Origin: SAR324 cluster bacterium
Lineage (GTDB): Bacteria > SAR324 > NAC60-12
DNA: 64,000 bases
Direction of reading: 5' to 3'
Assembly: GCA_014382365.1 (NCBI GenBank)
Contig: JACNJW010000033.1
Span: 62,001 to 126,000, forward strand
The position numbers and the translations under genes are program-made. Positions within the stretch are counted from its first letter, which is position 1, and each line of letters opens with the position of its first letter. Positions 7,999-17,879 of this stretch are shown piece by piece. The notes below the pieces were generated by a model. The model was not told where the DNA came from and searched no databases. It was given only the letters and a program-made list of their open reading frames with translations.

Positions 7999-10900
7999 CT
8001 AAAAACTAGTTGTCTGAGGCTGTTTTTTCATTTTTGCCAGAACTGTTCGATACTCAATCGGCATCACTTTGATAAACTTAGTTAACGTTTTTTCCCAGTT
8101 TTCCAATAATTGAGCAGCACGAACACTACCTGTATATTCCTTGTGGCGTTCAATAGACGAACGGAGAAATTTTTGTTCCTGAGATTCACACACTGTTTCC
8201 AATTCGACCATTTCGGTGTTACAGCACGAGTCAAATGTATTTTTCTGATCATAAACATAGGCTATTCCACCACTCATTCCTGCAGCAAAATTCTTCCCTG
8301 TCTCACCAAGTATTATTACTTTTCCTCCTGTCATATATTCACAGCCGTGGTCACCTGTGCCCTCAACTACTGCCGTTGCTCCACTGTTACGTACAGCAAA
8401 ACGTTCTCCGGCAATGCCTGAGAAATATACCTCACCACCAGTTGCACCATATAGGACAGTGTTGCCTATCAAAATATTTTCTGCTGCACAAAATGAGGAA
8501 CTTTTGGGAGGATAAATAACCAGCCGTCCGCCACTCAAGCCTTTTCCAGTGTAATCATTGGCATCTCCCTCCAATTCTAAAGTAACTCCATGTGCCAAAA
8601 ATGCACCGAAACTCTGACCGGCAGAGCCATTTAATTTGCAATGAATAGTTTCGTCCGGCAATCCTTTTGCTCCATATTTTCTGGCTATTTGACTACTCAA
8701 CATGGTGCCGACTGAACGATTAATATTAAATATTGGCAATGAAAATTCAACCGCTTTTTTGTTTTCCAGAGCTTCTTTAGCTTTTGCAATCAACTGATGA
8801 TCCAATTGCTTTTCCAAGCCGTGGTCCTGCTGCTGAGTACAAAAAGTCGAATCACCTTCTCCAACCGGAATTTGATGCAATATTGCAGAAAGATCGACTT
8901 TGCTTGCTTTCCAGTGCTCAATATCCGTACGCTGCCTCAACATCTCAGTCCGGCCGATCATATCCTCAACTTTTCGAAAGCCTAATTCAGCCATAATTTT
9001 ACGAAGTTCTTCTGCCACAAAAAAGAAATAATTGATAACATGCTCCGGCTGTCCACTAAACTTTTCACGTAATTCCGGATTCTGTGTAGCAATTCCAACC
9101 GGACATGTATTCAGGTGACATTTCCTCATCATAATACAACCGATAGCAACCAGCGGAATTGTGGCAAATCCAAACTCCTCTGCACCAAGCAGCGCAGCTA
9201 CTGCTACATCACGTCCTGTTTTAAGCTGACCATCGGTTTGCAACCTTACCCGTCCACGTAATTGATTCAAAATCAAAGTTTGATGTGCCTCAGAGAGACC
9301 TAGTTCCCATGGTACTCCAGCATGTTTTATTGAAGTCAACGGTGAAGCTCCAGTGCCGCCATCATGTCCGGCAATGGTAATAATATCCGCATGTGCTTTT
9401 GCCACTCCAGCAGCAATCGTACCTACTCCCGCTTCTGCAACCAGTTTGACATTTATTTTTGCCTCCGGATTGGCATTTTTAAGATCGAAGATCAACTGTG
9501 CTAAATCTTCAATAGAATAAATATCGTGATGCGGAGGTGGTGAAATCAGGGTTACACCTGGTGTTGAGTTGCGAATTTTTGCTATTTCTTGACTTACTTT
9601 TTTACCTGGCAGCTGGCCGCCTTCCCCAGGCTTGGCACCTTGAGCAACTTTAATTTGAATTTCTGTACAGTTGACCAGATAGTTAATCGTCACACCGAAA
9701 CGTCCGGAAGCAACTTGCTTGATTGCGCTGACAGGCAAGTCGCCGTTTTCCCGTTTTTCAAAGCGAGCTGAGTCCTCACCACCCTCACCACTATTGCTGC
9801 GTCCGCCGATACGGTTCATAGCAATCGCCAAAGTTTCATGGGATTCAGAACTGATTGAGCCCAGTGACATTGCTCCAGTAACAAAACGTTTAACTATTTC
9901 CGCAGCAGGCTCTACTTCATTCAGCGGGACAGGAGTTCCTTCAGTAAACTCTAATAAACTTCTCGGTGTTGAAAAGCGCTGAGTTTGTCCATTTACCAGA
10001 CGAGCGAATTCATCATAAGCTGATTGACTGTTTTTGCGGACAGCTCTCTGCAAAATGTTTGTCATTAGAGGATTAATTTGATGGTATTCTCCGCCTCTAC
10101 GCCAATTATATGATCCTCCTCCAGGCAATATATCTTTTATCTCCGGAGATTCAATTAATGCTGAATCATGTCTCAACAAAGTCTCCAAGGCAATCTCTCT
10201 CAGACCAATTCCACCTATTCTAGACGGTGTGCCAGTAAAATGATCTTGAACTAACTCATCATTCAAACCAATTGCCTCAAATATTTGTGCTCCGCGATAG
10301 CTCTGGATCGTTGAAATACCCATTTTTGAAAAAACTTTAAACATCCCTTTTCGAATGGACTTATAATAATTCTCATTTGCTGCTTTCAGTGTTATCTCAG
10401 ACGGCAATTCTTGTTGCTGGTGCATTTGCTCAATAGTTTCAAATGCCAAATATGGGTTAACAGCACCTGCACCATAACTTACAAGTAAACAAAAATGTGC
10501 AATTTCTCTTGCTTCACCTGTTTCGACTATGATTCCAGTTTTGTAACGCACTCTTTTCAGGTTCAAATAGTGATGAACAGCACTTACAGCCAATAAGGCT
10601 GGAATAGCGACATTTTGCTTATCAATTCCACGATCACTCAAAACCACCAACACTGAACCAGAATTGACTGCACTTTCTGCCGCATTACAGAGTTTTTTTA
10701 GTGCTTTTGAAAAACCTTCAACCCCTGATTCCTTATCAAAAAGCATACTCAACGTTGTCGCACTAAAATCCTTTTTGTTGAGATCTTTTATTTGTGCAAA
10801 TTCTTCATTGCTCAGAATTGGATGATGAAGTTTAAGCATCCTGGCGTGACTTGCTCCAGGCTCAAGAATATTTTTTTCTGCACCCAGCCTGCTGGTGAGT

Positions 10901-12510
10901 GACATCACCAATTCTTCTCTGATTGCATCAACAGGGGGATTGCTCACCTGTGCAAATATTTGCTTAAAATAATCGTAAAGCAACCTTGGTTTTTCCGAAA
11001 GCACTGCCAAAGGAGTATCATTCCCCATCGAACCTGAAGCTTCTACTCCGTCTACTACCATTGGAGTAAGTAACAATCTAACATCTTCAGTTGTGTAACC
11101 AAAAATTTTCTGACGCAGCAACAGTGTTTCAAAATCAGTCCCTGGTACAATTGCTGGTGCCGGCAAATGAGACAACTCAAGAACATTTTCTTTTAGCCAC
11201 TGTTCATAAGGCTGACTACTGCAAATATTAGCTTTCAGTTCTGCATCGTCAATAATCCTGCCTTCTTTGGTATCAACAAGAAACATTTTACCGGGCTGCA
11301 AACGTCCCTTGAGTTTTATATTTTCCGCCTCAACCTGCACTGCCCCCACTTCCGACCCCATGATTACTAAATCATCTTTGGTGACTATATATCGTGATGG
11401 TCGCAATCCGTTTCTGTCCAAAGTCGCACCGATTTGAACACCGTCAGTAAATGTAAGAGAAGCCGGGCCGTCCCAGGCTTCCATCAAGTGTTCGTGAAAT
11501 TCGTAAAAAGCTTTTTTTTCTGCAGTCATTTCTGAATTATGTTCCCATGCTTCTGGGACCATCATCATCATTGCATGCGGTAGAGAATAACCGGATTGGA
11601 TCAGAAACTCAAAAACATTGTCCATGCAGGCAGAATCACTGCCTCGGGGAATAATAATGGGCTGCAATTCGCTGATATTTTCATATTGTTCAGACTTTAA
11701 TGTTGCACGTCTGCCCAACATCCAATTAATATTTCCGCGTAAGGTGTTGATTTCACCATTATGGGCCAAATTGCGGAAAGGTTGAGCCAAATCCCAGCGG
11801 GGAAAAGTGTTTGTAGGGAACCGTGTATGCACTAAAGCCAGGGCACTACTCAAACGATGATCTGACAGGTCTGGAAAAAAGTGTTCCATCTGATGTGGAA
11901 TCAGCATGCCTTTGTAAATAACTGTTCTTGAAGACATACTGGTTATCATGAAGCCTTCAACATCCTGCAGGGAAGAGCGGATGGCTTTCCTGGTCACATA
12001 CAATTTGTTTTCAAATCTATCCTGATCATAATTATCTAATCTCCTATGGCCCATGAACAGTTGACGAATAGCAGGCATTGCCGCCAGAGCCTGTTTACCA
12101 ACGAAATTACGATCTATGGGCACATCACGCCAGCCAAGCAAATCCATCCCTTTTTCCACAATATGACTCTCAATTACCTCTCCGCAATGTCTCCTGGCAT
12201 AAGGATCCTGAGGCAGAAAGATAGAGGCAATTCCGTATTCACCTGCTTCAGGCAAATAAAATCCGGACCTTTGGCATTCTTCAAGAAAAAATTGATGGGG
12301 AATTTGAATCAATATACCGGAACCATCACCTGTCTTCGGATCTGCACCCAGTGCTCCCCGATGATCTAGATTGCAAAGTAAACGCAGCCCCTGCTCAACT
12401 ATTTGATGAGATTCTTTATTATTAATCTGCACCACAAATCCAACACCACAGTTGTCGTGTTCAAATTGGGGATCGTAAAGCCCTTGTTTTTCAGGATATT
12501 GATACTTCAT
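7999..12510 (-). CDS. gltB: Glutamate synthase (NADPH), large subunit
   Basis: 1503 residues, the normal size. It has four domains in order: the N-terminal Ntn amidotransferase, whose nucleophile Cys21 (HDNCGVGF) is exposed after propeptide removal; the central domain; the FMN-binding TIM barrel, with the ammonia-channel loop and the [3Fe-4S] ligands in [19 protein letters not shown]; and the C-terminal glycine-rich beta-helix (GGRLVIYPP...[17 protein letters not shown]). It releases ammonia from glutamine and adds it to 2-oxoglutarate. It is the first gene of gltB-gltD. Upstream there is a 254-bp gap to yidC, so it likely has its own promoter there, though no clear one was seen. It indicates assimilation by the GS-GOGAT route. 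Confidence 0.97.
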   Translation of the reverse strand: MKYQYPEKQGLYDPQFEHDNCGVGFVVQINNKESHQIVEQGLRLLCNLDHRGALGADPKTGDGSGILIQIPHQFFLEECQRSGFYLPEAGEYGIASIFLPQDPYARRHCGEVIESHIVEKGMDLLGWRDVPIDRNFVGKQALAAMPAIRQLFMGHRRLDNYDQDRFENKLYVTRKAIRSSLQDVEGFMITSMSSRTVIYKGMLIPHQMEHFFPDLSDHRLSSALALVHTRFPTNTFPRWDLAQPFRNLAHNGEINTLRGNINWMLGRRATLKSEQYENISELQPIIIPRGSDSACMDNVFEFLIQSGYSLPHAMMMMVPEAWEHNSEMTAEKKAFYEFHEHLMEAWDGPASLTFTDGVQIGATLDRNGLRPSRYIVTKDDLVIMGSEVGAVQVEAENIKLKGRLQPGKMFLVDTKEGRIIDDAELKANICSSQPYEQWLKENVLELSHLPAPAIVPGTDFETLLLRQKIFGYTTEDVRLLLTPMVVDGVEASGSMGNDTPLAVLSEKPRLLYDYFKQIFAQVSNPPVDAIREELVMSLTSRLGAEKNILEPGASHARMLKLHHPILSNEEFAQIKDLNKKDFSATTLSMLFDKESGVEGFSKALKKLCNAAESAVNSGSVLVVLSDRGIDKQNVAIPALLAVSAVHHYLNLKRVRYKTGIIVETGEAREIAHFCLLVSYGAGAVNPYLAFETIEQMHQQQELPSEITLKAANENYYKSIRKGMFKVFSKMGISTIQSYRGAQIFEAIGLNDELVQDHFTGTPSRIGGIGLREIALETLLRHDSALIESPEIKDILPGGGSYNWRRGGEYHQINPLMTNILQRAVRKNSQSAYDEFARLVNGQTQRFSTPRSLLEFTEGTPVPLNEVEPAAEIVKRFVTGAMSLGSISSESHETLAIAMNRIGGRSNSGEGGEDSARFEKRENGDLPVSAIKQVASGRFGVTINYLVNCTEIQIKVAQGAKPGEGGQLPGKKVSQEIAKIRNSTPGVTLISPPPHHDIYSIEDLAQLIFDLKNANPEAKINVKLVAEAGVGTIAAGVAKAHADIITIAGHDGGTGASPLTSIKHAGVPWELGLSEAHQTLILNQLRGRVRLQTDGQLKTGRDVAVAALLGAEEFGFATIPLVAIGCIMMRKCHLNTCPVGIATQNPELREKFSGQPEHVINYFFFVAEELRKIMAELGFRKVEDMIGRTEMLRQRTDIEHWKASKVDLSAILHQIPVGEGDSTFCTQQQDHGLEKQLDHQLIAKAKEALENKKAVEFSLPIFNINRSVGTMLSSQIARKYGAKGLPDETIHCKLNGSAGQSFGAFLAHGVTLELEGDANDYTGKGLSGGRLVIYPPKSSSFCAAENILIGNTVLYGATGGEVYFSGIAGERFAVRNSGATAVVEGTGDHGCEYMTGGKVIILGETGKNFAAGMSGGIAYVYDQKNTFDSCCNTEMVELETVCESQEQKFLRSSIERHKEYTGSVRAAQLLENWEKTLTKFIKVMPIEYRTVLAKMKKQPQTTSF

Positions 12511-12739
12511 GGAAACTAAGACTATTCTTTACCGTGAGATTAATTATTCAAATTTGTGAGATTTAGATTTGGTTTATTGAGTTTGACTGAAGAAACTTAG
12601 CAGTCTAATTGTGTCTAGAGCTGACACAGTTTTTTCTCACCTTGGCAACTCTTGTTTTTACACAACAGCCCACAAAGTAGAACAGAAAAAACACTCAAAA
12701 TCAAGTTTTTCGACTAAAAAAGGATAATCGAATGTGCTG

Positions 12740-12775
12740 TGCAGGATCTCTGGACAACTTCCAGTCAGTCCTGCA
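12740..12775 (-). terminator. Hairpin at the end of yidC
   Basis: TGCAGGA and TCCTGCA pair across an inner CTGG/CCAG stem, overlapping the last codons of yidC. The nearest T-run in the direction of transcription is about 18 bases further on, so termination is possible but not proven. Confidence 0.35.
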
Positions 12776-14531
12776 TCTCAGGAGTTTTAATTCGGTTGAT
12801 GATTTGCTGTTGGGCAATTGAAAGGATATTGCTCGTTACCCAATACAAGGTCAACCCGGATGGAAAGGTAAAAGTAAAGATGGTAAAAATAAACGGCAGC
12901 ATTTGCATGATTTTCGCCTGAGCAGAATCCATCATAGCAGTTTGCGGAGTCATTTTTTGTTGAATGAACATTGAAGCTCCCATCAGCAAAGGAGTGATTC
13001 CTAAACCGTCTGGTTGCGACAAGTCACTGATCCAAAATATGAAGGGAGCATGACGTAATTCAACTGCACTTGAAAGTGAACTGTAAAGTGCAAAAAAAAC
13101 AGGAATCTGAAGCAGCATCGGTAAACATCCACCAAGCGGATTAACCCGGTTTTTGCGATAAAGCTCCATCATTTCCTTATTTAGTTTCTCTTTGTTGTTC
13201 TTATACTTTTCCTGCAGTTTTTTCATTCTGGGTGACAACTGCTGCATACGCTTCATACTTTTCATACCCTTGAAAGTAAGCGGGAACAACACTAAACGTA
13301 CAATGATAGTCAAGATAATGATGGCAACGCCATAGTTACCAACATAGCCGTAAATCAGACGCAATAACTCAAGTAGCGGACCAGCAAGTATTTCCAAAGT
13401 CATGTCATGTGACATCACGAGGTTATGACCAAATTTCAGCAACTCCTCATCTTCTTTGGGACCATAATACATTCTAAAATTTGACTCAACAAAAAGATTC
13501 GGCTGCAAATTTGTTAACGGAAGAGCCACTCCAAAATATGGAGACAGCATCCGCTCACCCTGCTGATTAGGTTGAGGCTCTGACAAATATGCACCTGCAC
13601 GGAAAAAACCGTTTCTTACCGGTGTCATTGGAACTGCAGCACCAATAAAATACTGATCTTCCACACCCAGCCATTTCATTCGTGTCACAGGAAGCTCATT
13701 TTCAATATTGTCAGTACTTTCTGTCTGCAGACTTTCATCAAAAAAGAAAACTGGACCTTCGTGAGAAACCTGCTGCATTCCACCGTTACTATCTGAAAGA
13801 CGCTGTTCGCCAAAAAAGTAGAGTACTTCAAGAGGAAGTGTTTCATTGGAACGATTGATCAACTGTGCACTATAATTCAAGATATAACTATCCGGAGTTG
13901 CCTCGAAGACCTTAATCATTTGCAACCCGTTTACGACAGGAGATGTTAAAGTTAACTTAACATTTCCGTCTCCCTCTTCCAGCACAACATGGTCTTCACT
14001 GGCAGCAAAGACTGTCTTACGGAACAACTCTGTTGTTTTTGCGTTGCCTCTAAATTCTTGTGTAAAAGCAGGAACTGCACTCAGGTGGTTGCCAAACATT
14101 TGCACACGGTTGGCTTCAGTGACTTCCTCACTATAATCAGGACCAATAAAACTGGTAAGAAAAGGGAACCACGTACTTAAAGTCAAACGAGGTTTTGTGT
14201 GTTTAAAATGCTTTAACTGCAGGCTTGTTCCTATTCCACCTTTAGTATCTAAAACAAGTTTGTAATTTTCGGTTTCAATAATTACTTCTTTTGAAGGCAG
14301 ACTGCTGTCAACTTCTGCTATTGTAGCTGGTGCTACCGCAGTAAGACTGCTGTCTTCGTATTTCAGTTCTGCAGAATCTGACACTTCTGAACTATTGCTT
14401 TTGTCAGAATATTCCTGATTTACATTATTGACGACTTCAGGTGGAACTGGTTCCGGTGGAGGAAAAATAGCATACCAACCAACCATGATGGCACCGGAGA
14501 GAACTACAGCAAGTAGAGTGTTTTTATCCAT
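12765..14531 (-). CDS. yidC: Membrane protein insertase YidC
   Basis: 588 residues, the long Gram-negative form. It inserts and folds inner-membrane proteins, alone or with SecYEG. The first membrane segment is at residues 5-25 (TLLAVVLSGAIMVGWYAIFPPP). A periplasmic beta-sandwich domain follows, roughly residues 60-360 (SYILNYSAQLINRSNETLPLEV; WLGVEDQYFIGAAVP). The conserved C-terminal five-helix core starts near residue 375 with GNYGVAIIILTIIVRLVLFPLTFKGMKSMKRMQ, whose Arg lies in the hydrophilic groove, then the coiled cytoplasmic loop and VNPLGGCLPMLLQIPVFFALY. It follows yidD by 14 bp in the rpmH-rnpA-yidD-yidC operon. jag and mnmE, its frequent downstream partners, are not next to it; mnmE is about 20 kb away. 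Confidence 0.97.
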   Translation of the reverse strand: MDKNTLLAVVLSGAIMVGWYAIFPPPEPVPPEVVNNVNQEYSDKSNSSEVSDSAELKYEDSSLTAVAPATIAEVDSSLPSKEVIIETENYKLVLDTKGGIGTSLQLKHFKHTKPRLTLSTWFPFLTSFIGPDYSEEVTEANRVQMFGNHLSAVPAFTQEFRGNAKTTELFRKTVFAASEDHVVLEEGDGNVKLTLTSPVVNGLQMIKVFEATPDSYILNYSAQLINRSNETLPLEVLYFFGEQRLSDSNGGMQQVSHEGPVFFFDESLQTESTDNIENELPVTRMKWLGVEDQYFIGAAVPMTPVRNGFFRAGAYLSEPQPNQQGERMLSPYFGVALPLTNLQPNLFVESNFRMYYGPKEDEELLKFGHNLVMSHDMTLEILAGPLLELLRLIYGYVGNYGVAIIILTIIVRLVLFPLTFKGMKSMKRMQQLSPRMKKLQEKYKNNKEKLNKEMMELYRKNRVNPLGGCLPMLLQIPVFFALYSSLSSAVELRHAPFIFWISDLSQPDGLGITPLLMGASMFIQQKMTPQTAMMDSAQAKIMQMLPFIFTIFTFTFPSGLTLYWVTSNILSIAQQQIINRIKTPEMQD

Positions 14532-14545
14532 AACTTTAATTATTG

Positions 14546-14908
14546 TCAGTTTCTTTCAGAAAGATCAGAAAAATTAGGAGATCCTGAAGCAGTATAGTCT
14601 GGTACTGGGTCCACTCCGCCCGGATGAAGAGGATTACACCTCAAGATCCGCCACAAGCTCAAATATATTCCTCTCCACAAACCTAATGTTTGAAAAGACT
14701 CCATAGCATATTCTGAACAAGTTGGATAAAATCTACAGGAAGCAGGTAAAAAGGGTGACACCCAGTTTCGATAAACTTTTATTAAGCTCACAAGTGAGTT
14801 TAATAAAATATTACTCTTTTCATTATATTGAGTGTTATTACAGCAATTCTTTAGTGCCTGATCTACCGCACCTTGCGTTGCTTGTCCCGAGTCAATCACA
14901 GGAATCAT
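14546..14908 (-). CDS. yidD: Membrane protein insertion efficiency factor YidD
   Basis: 120 residues from this ATG, longer than the usual 70-90. The YidD domain occupies residues ~40-108: LIKVYRNWVSPFLPASCRFYPTCSEYAMESFQTLGLWRGIYLSLWRILRCNPLHPGGVDPVP, with the conserved Cys residues and amphipathic helix that attaches it to the inner membrane near YidC. The N-terminal 38 residues have no family match, and no ribosome binding site precedes the ATG, so a later start near residue 30-38 is possible. As annotated it overlaps the 3' end of rnpA by 17 bp, which is common for this gene. Confidence 0.92.
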   Translation of the reverse strand: MIPVIDSGQATQGAVDQALKNCCNNTQYNEKSNILLNSLVSLIKVYRNWVSPFLPASCRFYPTCSEYAMESFQTLGLWRGIYLSLWRILRCNPLHPGGVDPVPDYTASGSPNFSDLSERN

Positions 14909-15248
14909 TATTTAAATTGTTGAAAAACCGGCTGACTTGACATAGGACATAAGATGAGTCTAGAGGACGTTTTGGGGGCCTGCTTACAAAAAAACAAATA
15001 TCGTATCCTGACTTTAAACAAGAGCGCTTTACGCGCACTGCCTCTCTTAACAAACGTTTGATGTGATTACGACAAGGTGCATTTCCAACCTTTTTTTTAA
15101 CCGAGATTGAAAATCGACTGAATTCTGACTCCGTAAGTTTATACTTGGCACCAATTGGGCCCAAAGATTGATATGAGCCCTGTTCAAAGACTTCCCGAAT
15201 AAGACGGCTGTGATGAAGCCTGACTGCTTTCGGAAAAGTTTTTATCAT
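14892..15248 (-). CDS. rnpA: Ribonuclease P protein component
   Basis: 118 residues. The protein subunit of RNase P binds the RNA subunit and pre-tRNA leaders during 5' maturation of tRNAs. The N-terminus reads [20 protein letters not shown], and the basic RNR-type motif region is [22 protein letters not shown] (residues ~52-73), the signature of the family. The ATG overlaps the rpmH stop in an ATGA arrangement, the classical coupled rpmH-rnpA pair. The RNA subunit gene (rnpB) was not seen in the window. Confidence 0.95.
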   Translation of the reverse strand: MIKTFPKAVRLHHSRLIREVFEQGSYQSLGPIGAKYKLTESEFSRFSISVKKKVGNAPCRNHIKRLLREAVRVKRSCLKSGYDICFFVSRPPKRPLDSSYVLCQVSRFFNNLNNDSCD

Positions 15249-15379
15249 GCACTGAGGCGTTTTCTTCCTTTGGCACGTCGACGTTTTATGACCCTGCGGC
15301 CTCCGGGAGTCGCCATTCGAGCCCGGAATCCATGTTTTTTCTTGCGTCGTCGATTATTCGGTTGGAAAGTACGTTTCAT
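15245..15379 (-). CDS. rpmH: 50S ribosomal protein L34
   Basis: 44 residues, the normal size. The sequence starts [20 protein letters not shown], continues with [19 protein letters not shown] and ends KRLSA. This is an unmistakable L34, a highly basic protein of the large ribosomal subunit. Its stop codon overlaps the rnpA start. A good sigma-70 type promoter lies 58-86 bp upstream, so it is the first gene of the rpmH-rnpA-yidD-yidC operon. In many bacteria this gene is next to dnaA and oriC. Here the divergent neighbour is a flagellin gene and no DnaA-box cluster was found. Confidence 0.97.
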   Translation of the reverse strand: MKRTFQPNNRRRKKKHGFRARMATPGGRRVIKRRRAKGRKRLSA

Positions 15380-15436
15380 GATTCGTAATGAAATTAATTG
15401 TGATCACTCTTTTTTGAAGTGATAATCTGGTCGAAA

Positions 15437-15465
15437 ATAATATTAATTCAACCCTGACTTGTAAA
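15437..15465 (-). promoter_or_regulatory. Sigma-70 type promoter of the rpmH operon
   Basis: On the minus strand TTTACA (15465-15460), 17 bases, then TATTAT (15442-15437). Each hexamer has one mismatch to TTGACA/TATAAT and the spacer is ideal. It lies 58 bp before the rpmH start. A small hairpin (ATCACT/AGTGAT, 15403-15423) sits in the leader. Confidence 0.6.
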
Positions 15466-15942
15466 TCTTATTGAGGATATTACATTTTTTTTAGCAAGAC
15501 AAGCTTTTTAATATTCAGCAAGAAAAAGCACTTTTTTCAAAAGAGACCCATAACTTAAATAATAGGTGTTCTCAGGAATATTATCAAGATGGCCATTTCT
15601 TTTTCAATCATTCTCATCTAATTCTGCTTCTTTTTCAATCATTCTCATCTAATTCTGCAAACCTGCCCCAATCGACACTTCTTAATCCCAAGATTTCAGA
15701 TTAACTAATTACAAAGCACATTTAGTTCTCATTGTTTGACTATTTTGCACGTCATAGGCCGGGTAATACCGTACTTACTAAAAAATAATTACCTTCTATG
15801 ATCGGCTCTTAAGTTTGAGACATAGTGCTTACCATCATTTATGATAGTTAAAATTTGCGTTAAAGAAATAAATCAGGATACCGATGTAGGACAGAACCAC
15901 ATAAAAATCATTATATATTTGTGGGACAGAACTGTTTTTAGC
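15466..15942. other. Intergenic region between rpmH and the first flagellin
   Basis: About 480 bp without a plausible gene, between the divergent rpmH and flagellin promoters. It holds a 31-bp tandem repeat (15597-15658) and two near-identical 12-mers, GTAGGACAGAAC (15886-15897) and GTGGGACAGAAC (15921-15932), 35 bp apart and just upstream of the sigma-28-type promoter. They may be regulator sites. No DnaA boxes, tRNA or conserved RNA was recognised. Confidence 0.5.
15597..15658. repeat. Two tandem copies of a 31-bp repeat
   Basis: The unit begins TTCTTTTTCAATCATTCTCA and ends TCTAATTCTGC. It occurs twice, identical, head to tail (15597-15627 and 15628-15658). Identity suggests a recent slippage duplication. 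Confidence 0.9.
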
Positions 15943-15969
15943 TAAAGGAAAATAATTTTGTTCCGATAA
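15943..15969 (+). promoter_or_regulatory. Sigma-28 (FliA) type promoter of the first flagellin gene
   Basis: TAAAGGAA, then exactly 11 bases, then TCCGATAA, against the FliA consensus TAAAGTTT-N11-GCCGATAA (13 of 16 positions match). The -10 end lies 44 bp before the flagellin ATG. Late-class control of flagellin by sigma-28 is established in proteobacteria. Confidence 0.7.
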
Positions 15970-16013
15970 GAGGACATGAGAATCTTTATGATAGGACACT
16001 TGAGATAAGAATT

Positions 16014-17774
16014 ATGGCATTGCGAGTCAATTCAAATATTGCAGCATTGAACGCGCTGAGGCACCTGCAGCAGACTGAGCGTGAGTTGGGTAAAAATCTG
16101 GAGCGACTGTCTTCAGGTCGTAAACTCAATCATGCAGCAGATGGCCCTGCTTCACTGGTGATTTCAGAACAAATGAAATCACAGATTTCAGGCCTTGGAC
16201 AAGCAATTCGTAACTCCGAGTCATCTATTTCAATGATTCAAACTACAGAGGGTGCATTAAATGAAGTCAGTAATATTTTAATCAATTTACGCCAATTGGC
16301 AGTACATGCTTCTAATGAAGGTACAAATGACGAAAAAATGCTGCAGGCTGATCAAAATGAAATTGAAAACTTACTTTCTACTCTAAAAAATATTTCTAAA
16401 AACACTCAATTTGGAACACGAACCCTGCTGGACGGAAGTAATTCTGCAACAGGTGTTGCAGTTGGAGATGGACTGGAATTTGTTTTTGCTTCAGAAGAGA
16501 CCATGTCTACCCCAGCAAGCGGATTTAAAGTTGACATCACTCAGGTAGCAACCCGCTCAATGATGGTTGGTATGCGGAGATTAAGTCTCGAGGATGTTTC
16601 ATCTTCAGACCCAAACAATGCAATATCATTTGTAATAAATGAAGGTGGCCGTACCATTTCTGTTGATTTAAAGAACAATAATGATTTGCGTCAGACAATT
16701 GAAAAGTTGACTTCATCTGCAATACAAAATGGTACTCCTGAGGCCAAAGTTAGAACAGAACGAGCCATTCAACAGTTGATTGCTCATGAAATGCAAAGAT
16801 TGGCAAATGAGGCAAACATGGATCTGGATGTTTTTATTTATCGTCCTGCAGAAAATTTAGGCCCCTTTCTTGACAACTTTGACACCCTGAATGACGCCTT
16901 AACAGAAATATCCAGAACACCCGGAGAAATCAATGAGTTCGTGACTGGCATAGATGAAGTGATCGTCTTACGGCATCGTCAATTTGGGAGTGAGCCAAAC
17001 TTCACTGTTTCTTCAACACTAGACAATTATTTTGGTGAGAATATTAAATCAAATGAAGTGGTTTTTTCTATTTCCGGTCGTGATGTGGAGGGTACGATAG
17101 GCGGTTCACCTGAAATCAATGGTGGTGGGGCTGCAATGGGCAGAGGACAATTTCTCACAGGTGCACCTGGTGCAGAAGCTCAGGGTCTTACTTTAAAATA
17201 CGGAAAAACAACAGATGATATTATTTACGAAATTTTTAATCGTTCAGAAAACAGAGTTGCAGGACTACTGAAGCGTGAACGAAACAATGAGTTTTTGGTT
17301 GGTCAAGATGTCGATGGAAATGTTCATGTCTCACAAAACTCACTTGTTTTCCAAATCGGTCCAAATCATGGACAACTCCGACGTATTTCTGTGGACAGTA
17401 TTAACCCAGAACAATTGTCGGTTGGAGTTGAAAATAACAACAAATTTCGCAGTTTGGCAGAAATTGATGTCTTGGACGCTGAGGCAGCACAGGATGCACT
17501 ACTATTGATTGATCAAGCAATTGATGATGTTTCTACCATGCGAGGAAATCTGGGTTCTTTCCAGAGAAATGCACTGGAAACAAATTTACACGGTTTACGT
17601 GTTGCAAAAGAAAATATGACTGTTTCAGAATCATTACTGGCTGATACAGATATGGCGCAAGAGATGAGTTCACTGGTAAAAAATCAAATCTTGCTTTCTT
17701 CAGGTACAGCTATGTTGGCACAAGCCAACCAAGTTCCACAGTCCGTTTTACAACTGCTAAATTCAAACGGCTGA
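16014..17774 (+). CDS. fliC: Flagellin (586 aa, with large central insert)
   Basis: 586 residues. The filament subunit is exported by the flagellar type III system and polymerised under the FliD cap. The N-terminal D0/D1 helices are canonical (VNSNIAALNALRHLQQTERELGKNLERLSSGRKLNHAADGPASLVISEQM), and so is the C-terminal D0 (MSSLVKNQILLSSGTAMLAQANQVPQSVLQLLNSNG). Residues ~165-480 are a variable surface domain inserted between them, which includes EGTIGGSPEINGGGAAMGRGQFLTG, a theme shared with the flagellin at 34229 and with FliD. The ribosome binding site is weak (GAGATAAG). A sigma-28 type promoter lies just upstream. It is one of three flagellins in the window; the symbol is by family, and which is the major filament protein is unknown. 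Confidence 0.95.
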   Translation: MALRVNSNIAALNALRHLQQTERELGKNLERLSSGRKLNHAADGPASLVISEQMKSQISGLGQAIRNSESSISMIQTTEGALNEVSNILINLRQLAVHASNEGTNDEKMLQADQNEIENLLSTLKNISKNTQFGTRTLLDGSNSATGVAVGDGLEFVFASEETMSTPASGFKVDITQVATRSMMVGMRRLSLEDVSSSDPNNAISFVINEGGRTISVDLKNNNDLRQTIEKLTSSAIQNGTPEAKVRTERAIQQLIAHEMQRLANEANMDLDVFIYRPAENLGPFLDNFDTLNDALTEISRTPGEINEFVTGIDEVIVLRHRQFGSEPNFTVSSTLDNYFGENIKSNEVVFSISGRDVEGTIGGSPEINGGGAAMGRGQFLTGAPGAEAQGLTLKYGKTTDDIIYEIFNRSENRVAGLLKRERNNEFLVGQDVDGNVHVSQNSLVFQIGPNHGQLRRISVDSINPEQLSVGVENNNKFRSLAEIDVLDAEAAQDALLLIDQAIDDVSTMRGNLGSFQRNALETNLHGLRVAKENMTVSESLLADTDMAQEMSSLVKNQILLSSGTAMLAQANQVPQSVLQLLNSNG

Positions 17775-17879
17775 TTGGAATGTTTTTTGAAATGATTTCA
17801 TGTTGCTTGTTTACTTTGAATAGGCAAAATGAAAATCTATTTTATATCAGTTAGTTGACTAAAACCACTAGGCAAAGAT

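Noticed and set aside
15886..16000. CsrA binding sites before the first flagellin (four GGACA motifs)
   Set aside because: CsrA sites need A-N-GGA, best in hairpin loops. None of the four has A two bases before GG, so I keep them only as unexplained motifs.
15380..16013. Replication origin next to rpmH
   Set aside because: rpmH-rnpA often adjoins oriC, but no DnaA-box cluster (TTATCCACA-like), no AT-rich unwinding repeats of the usual type and no dnaA gene are present.
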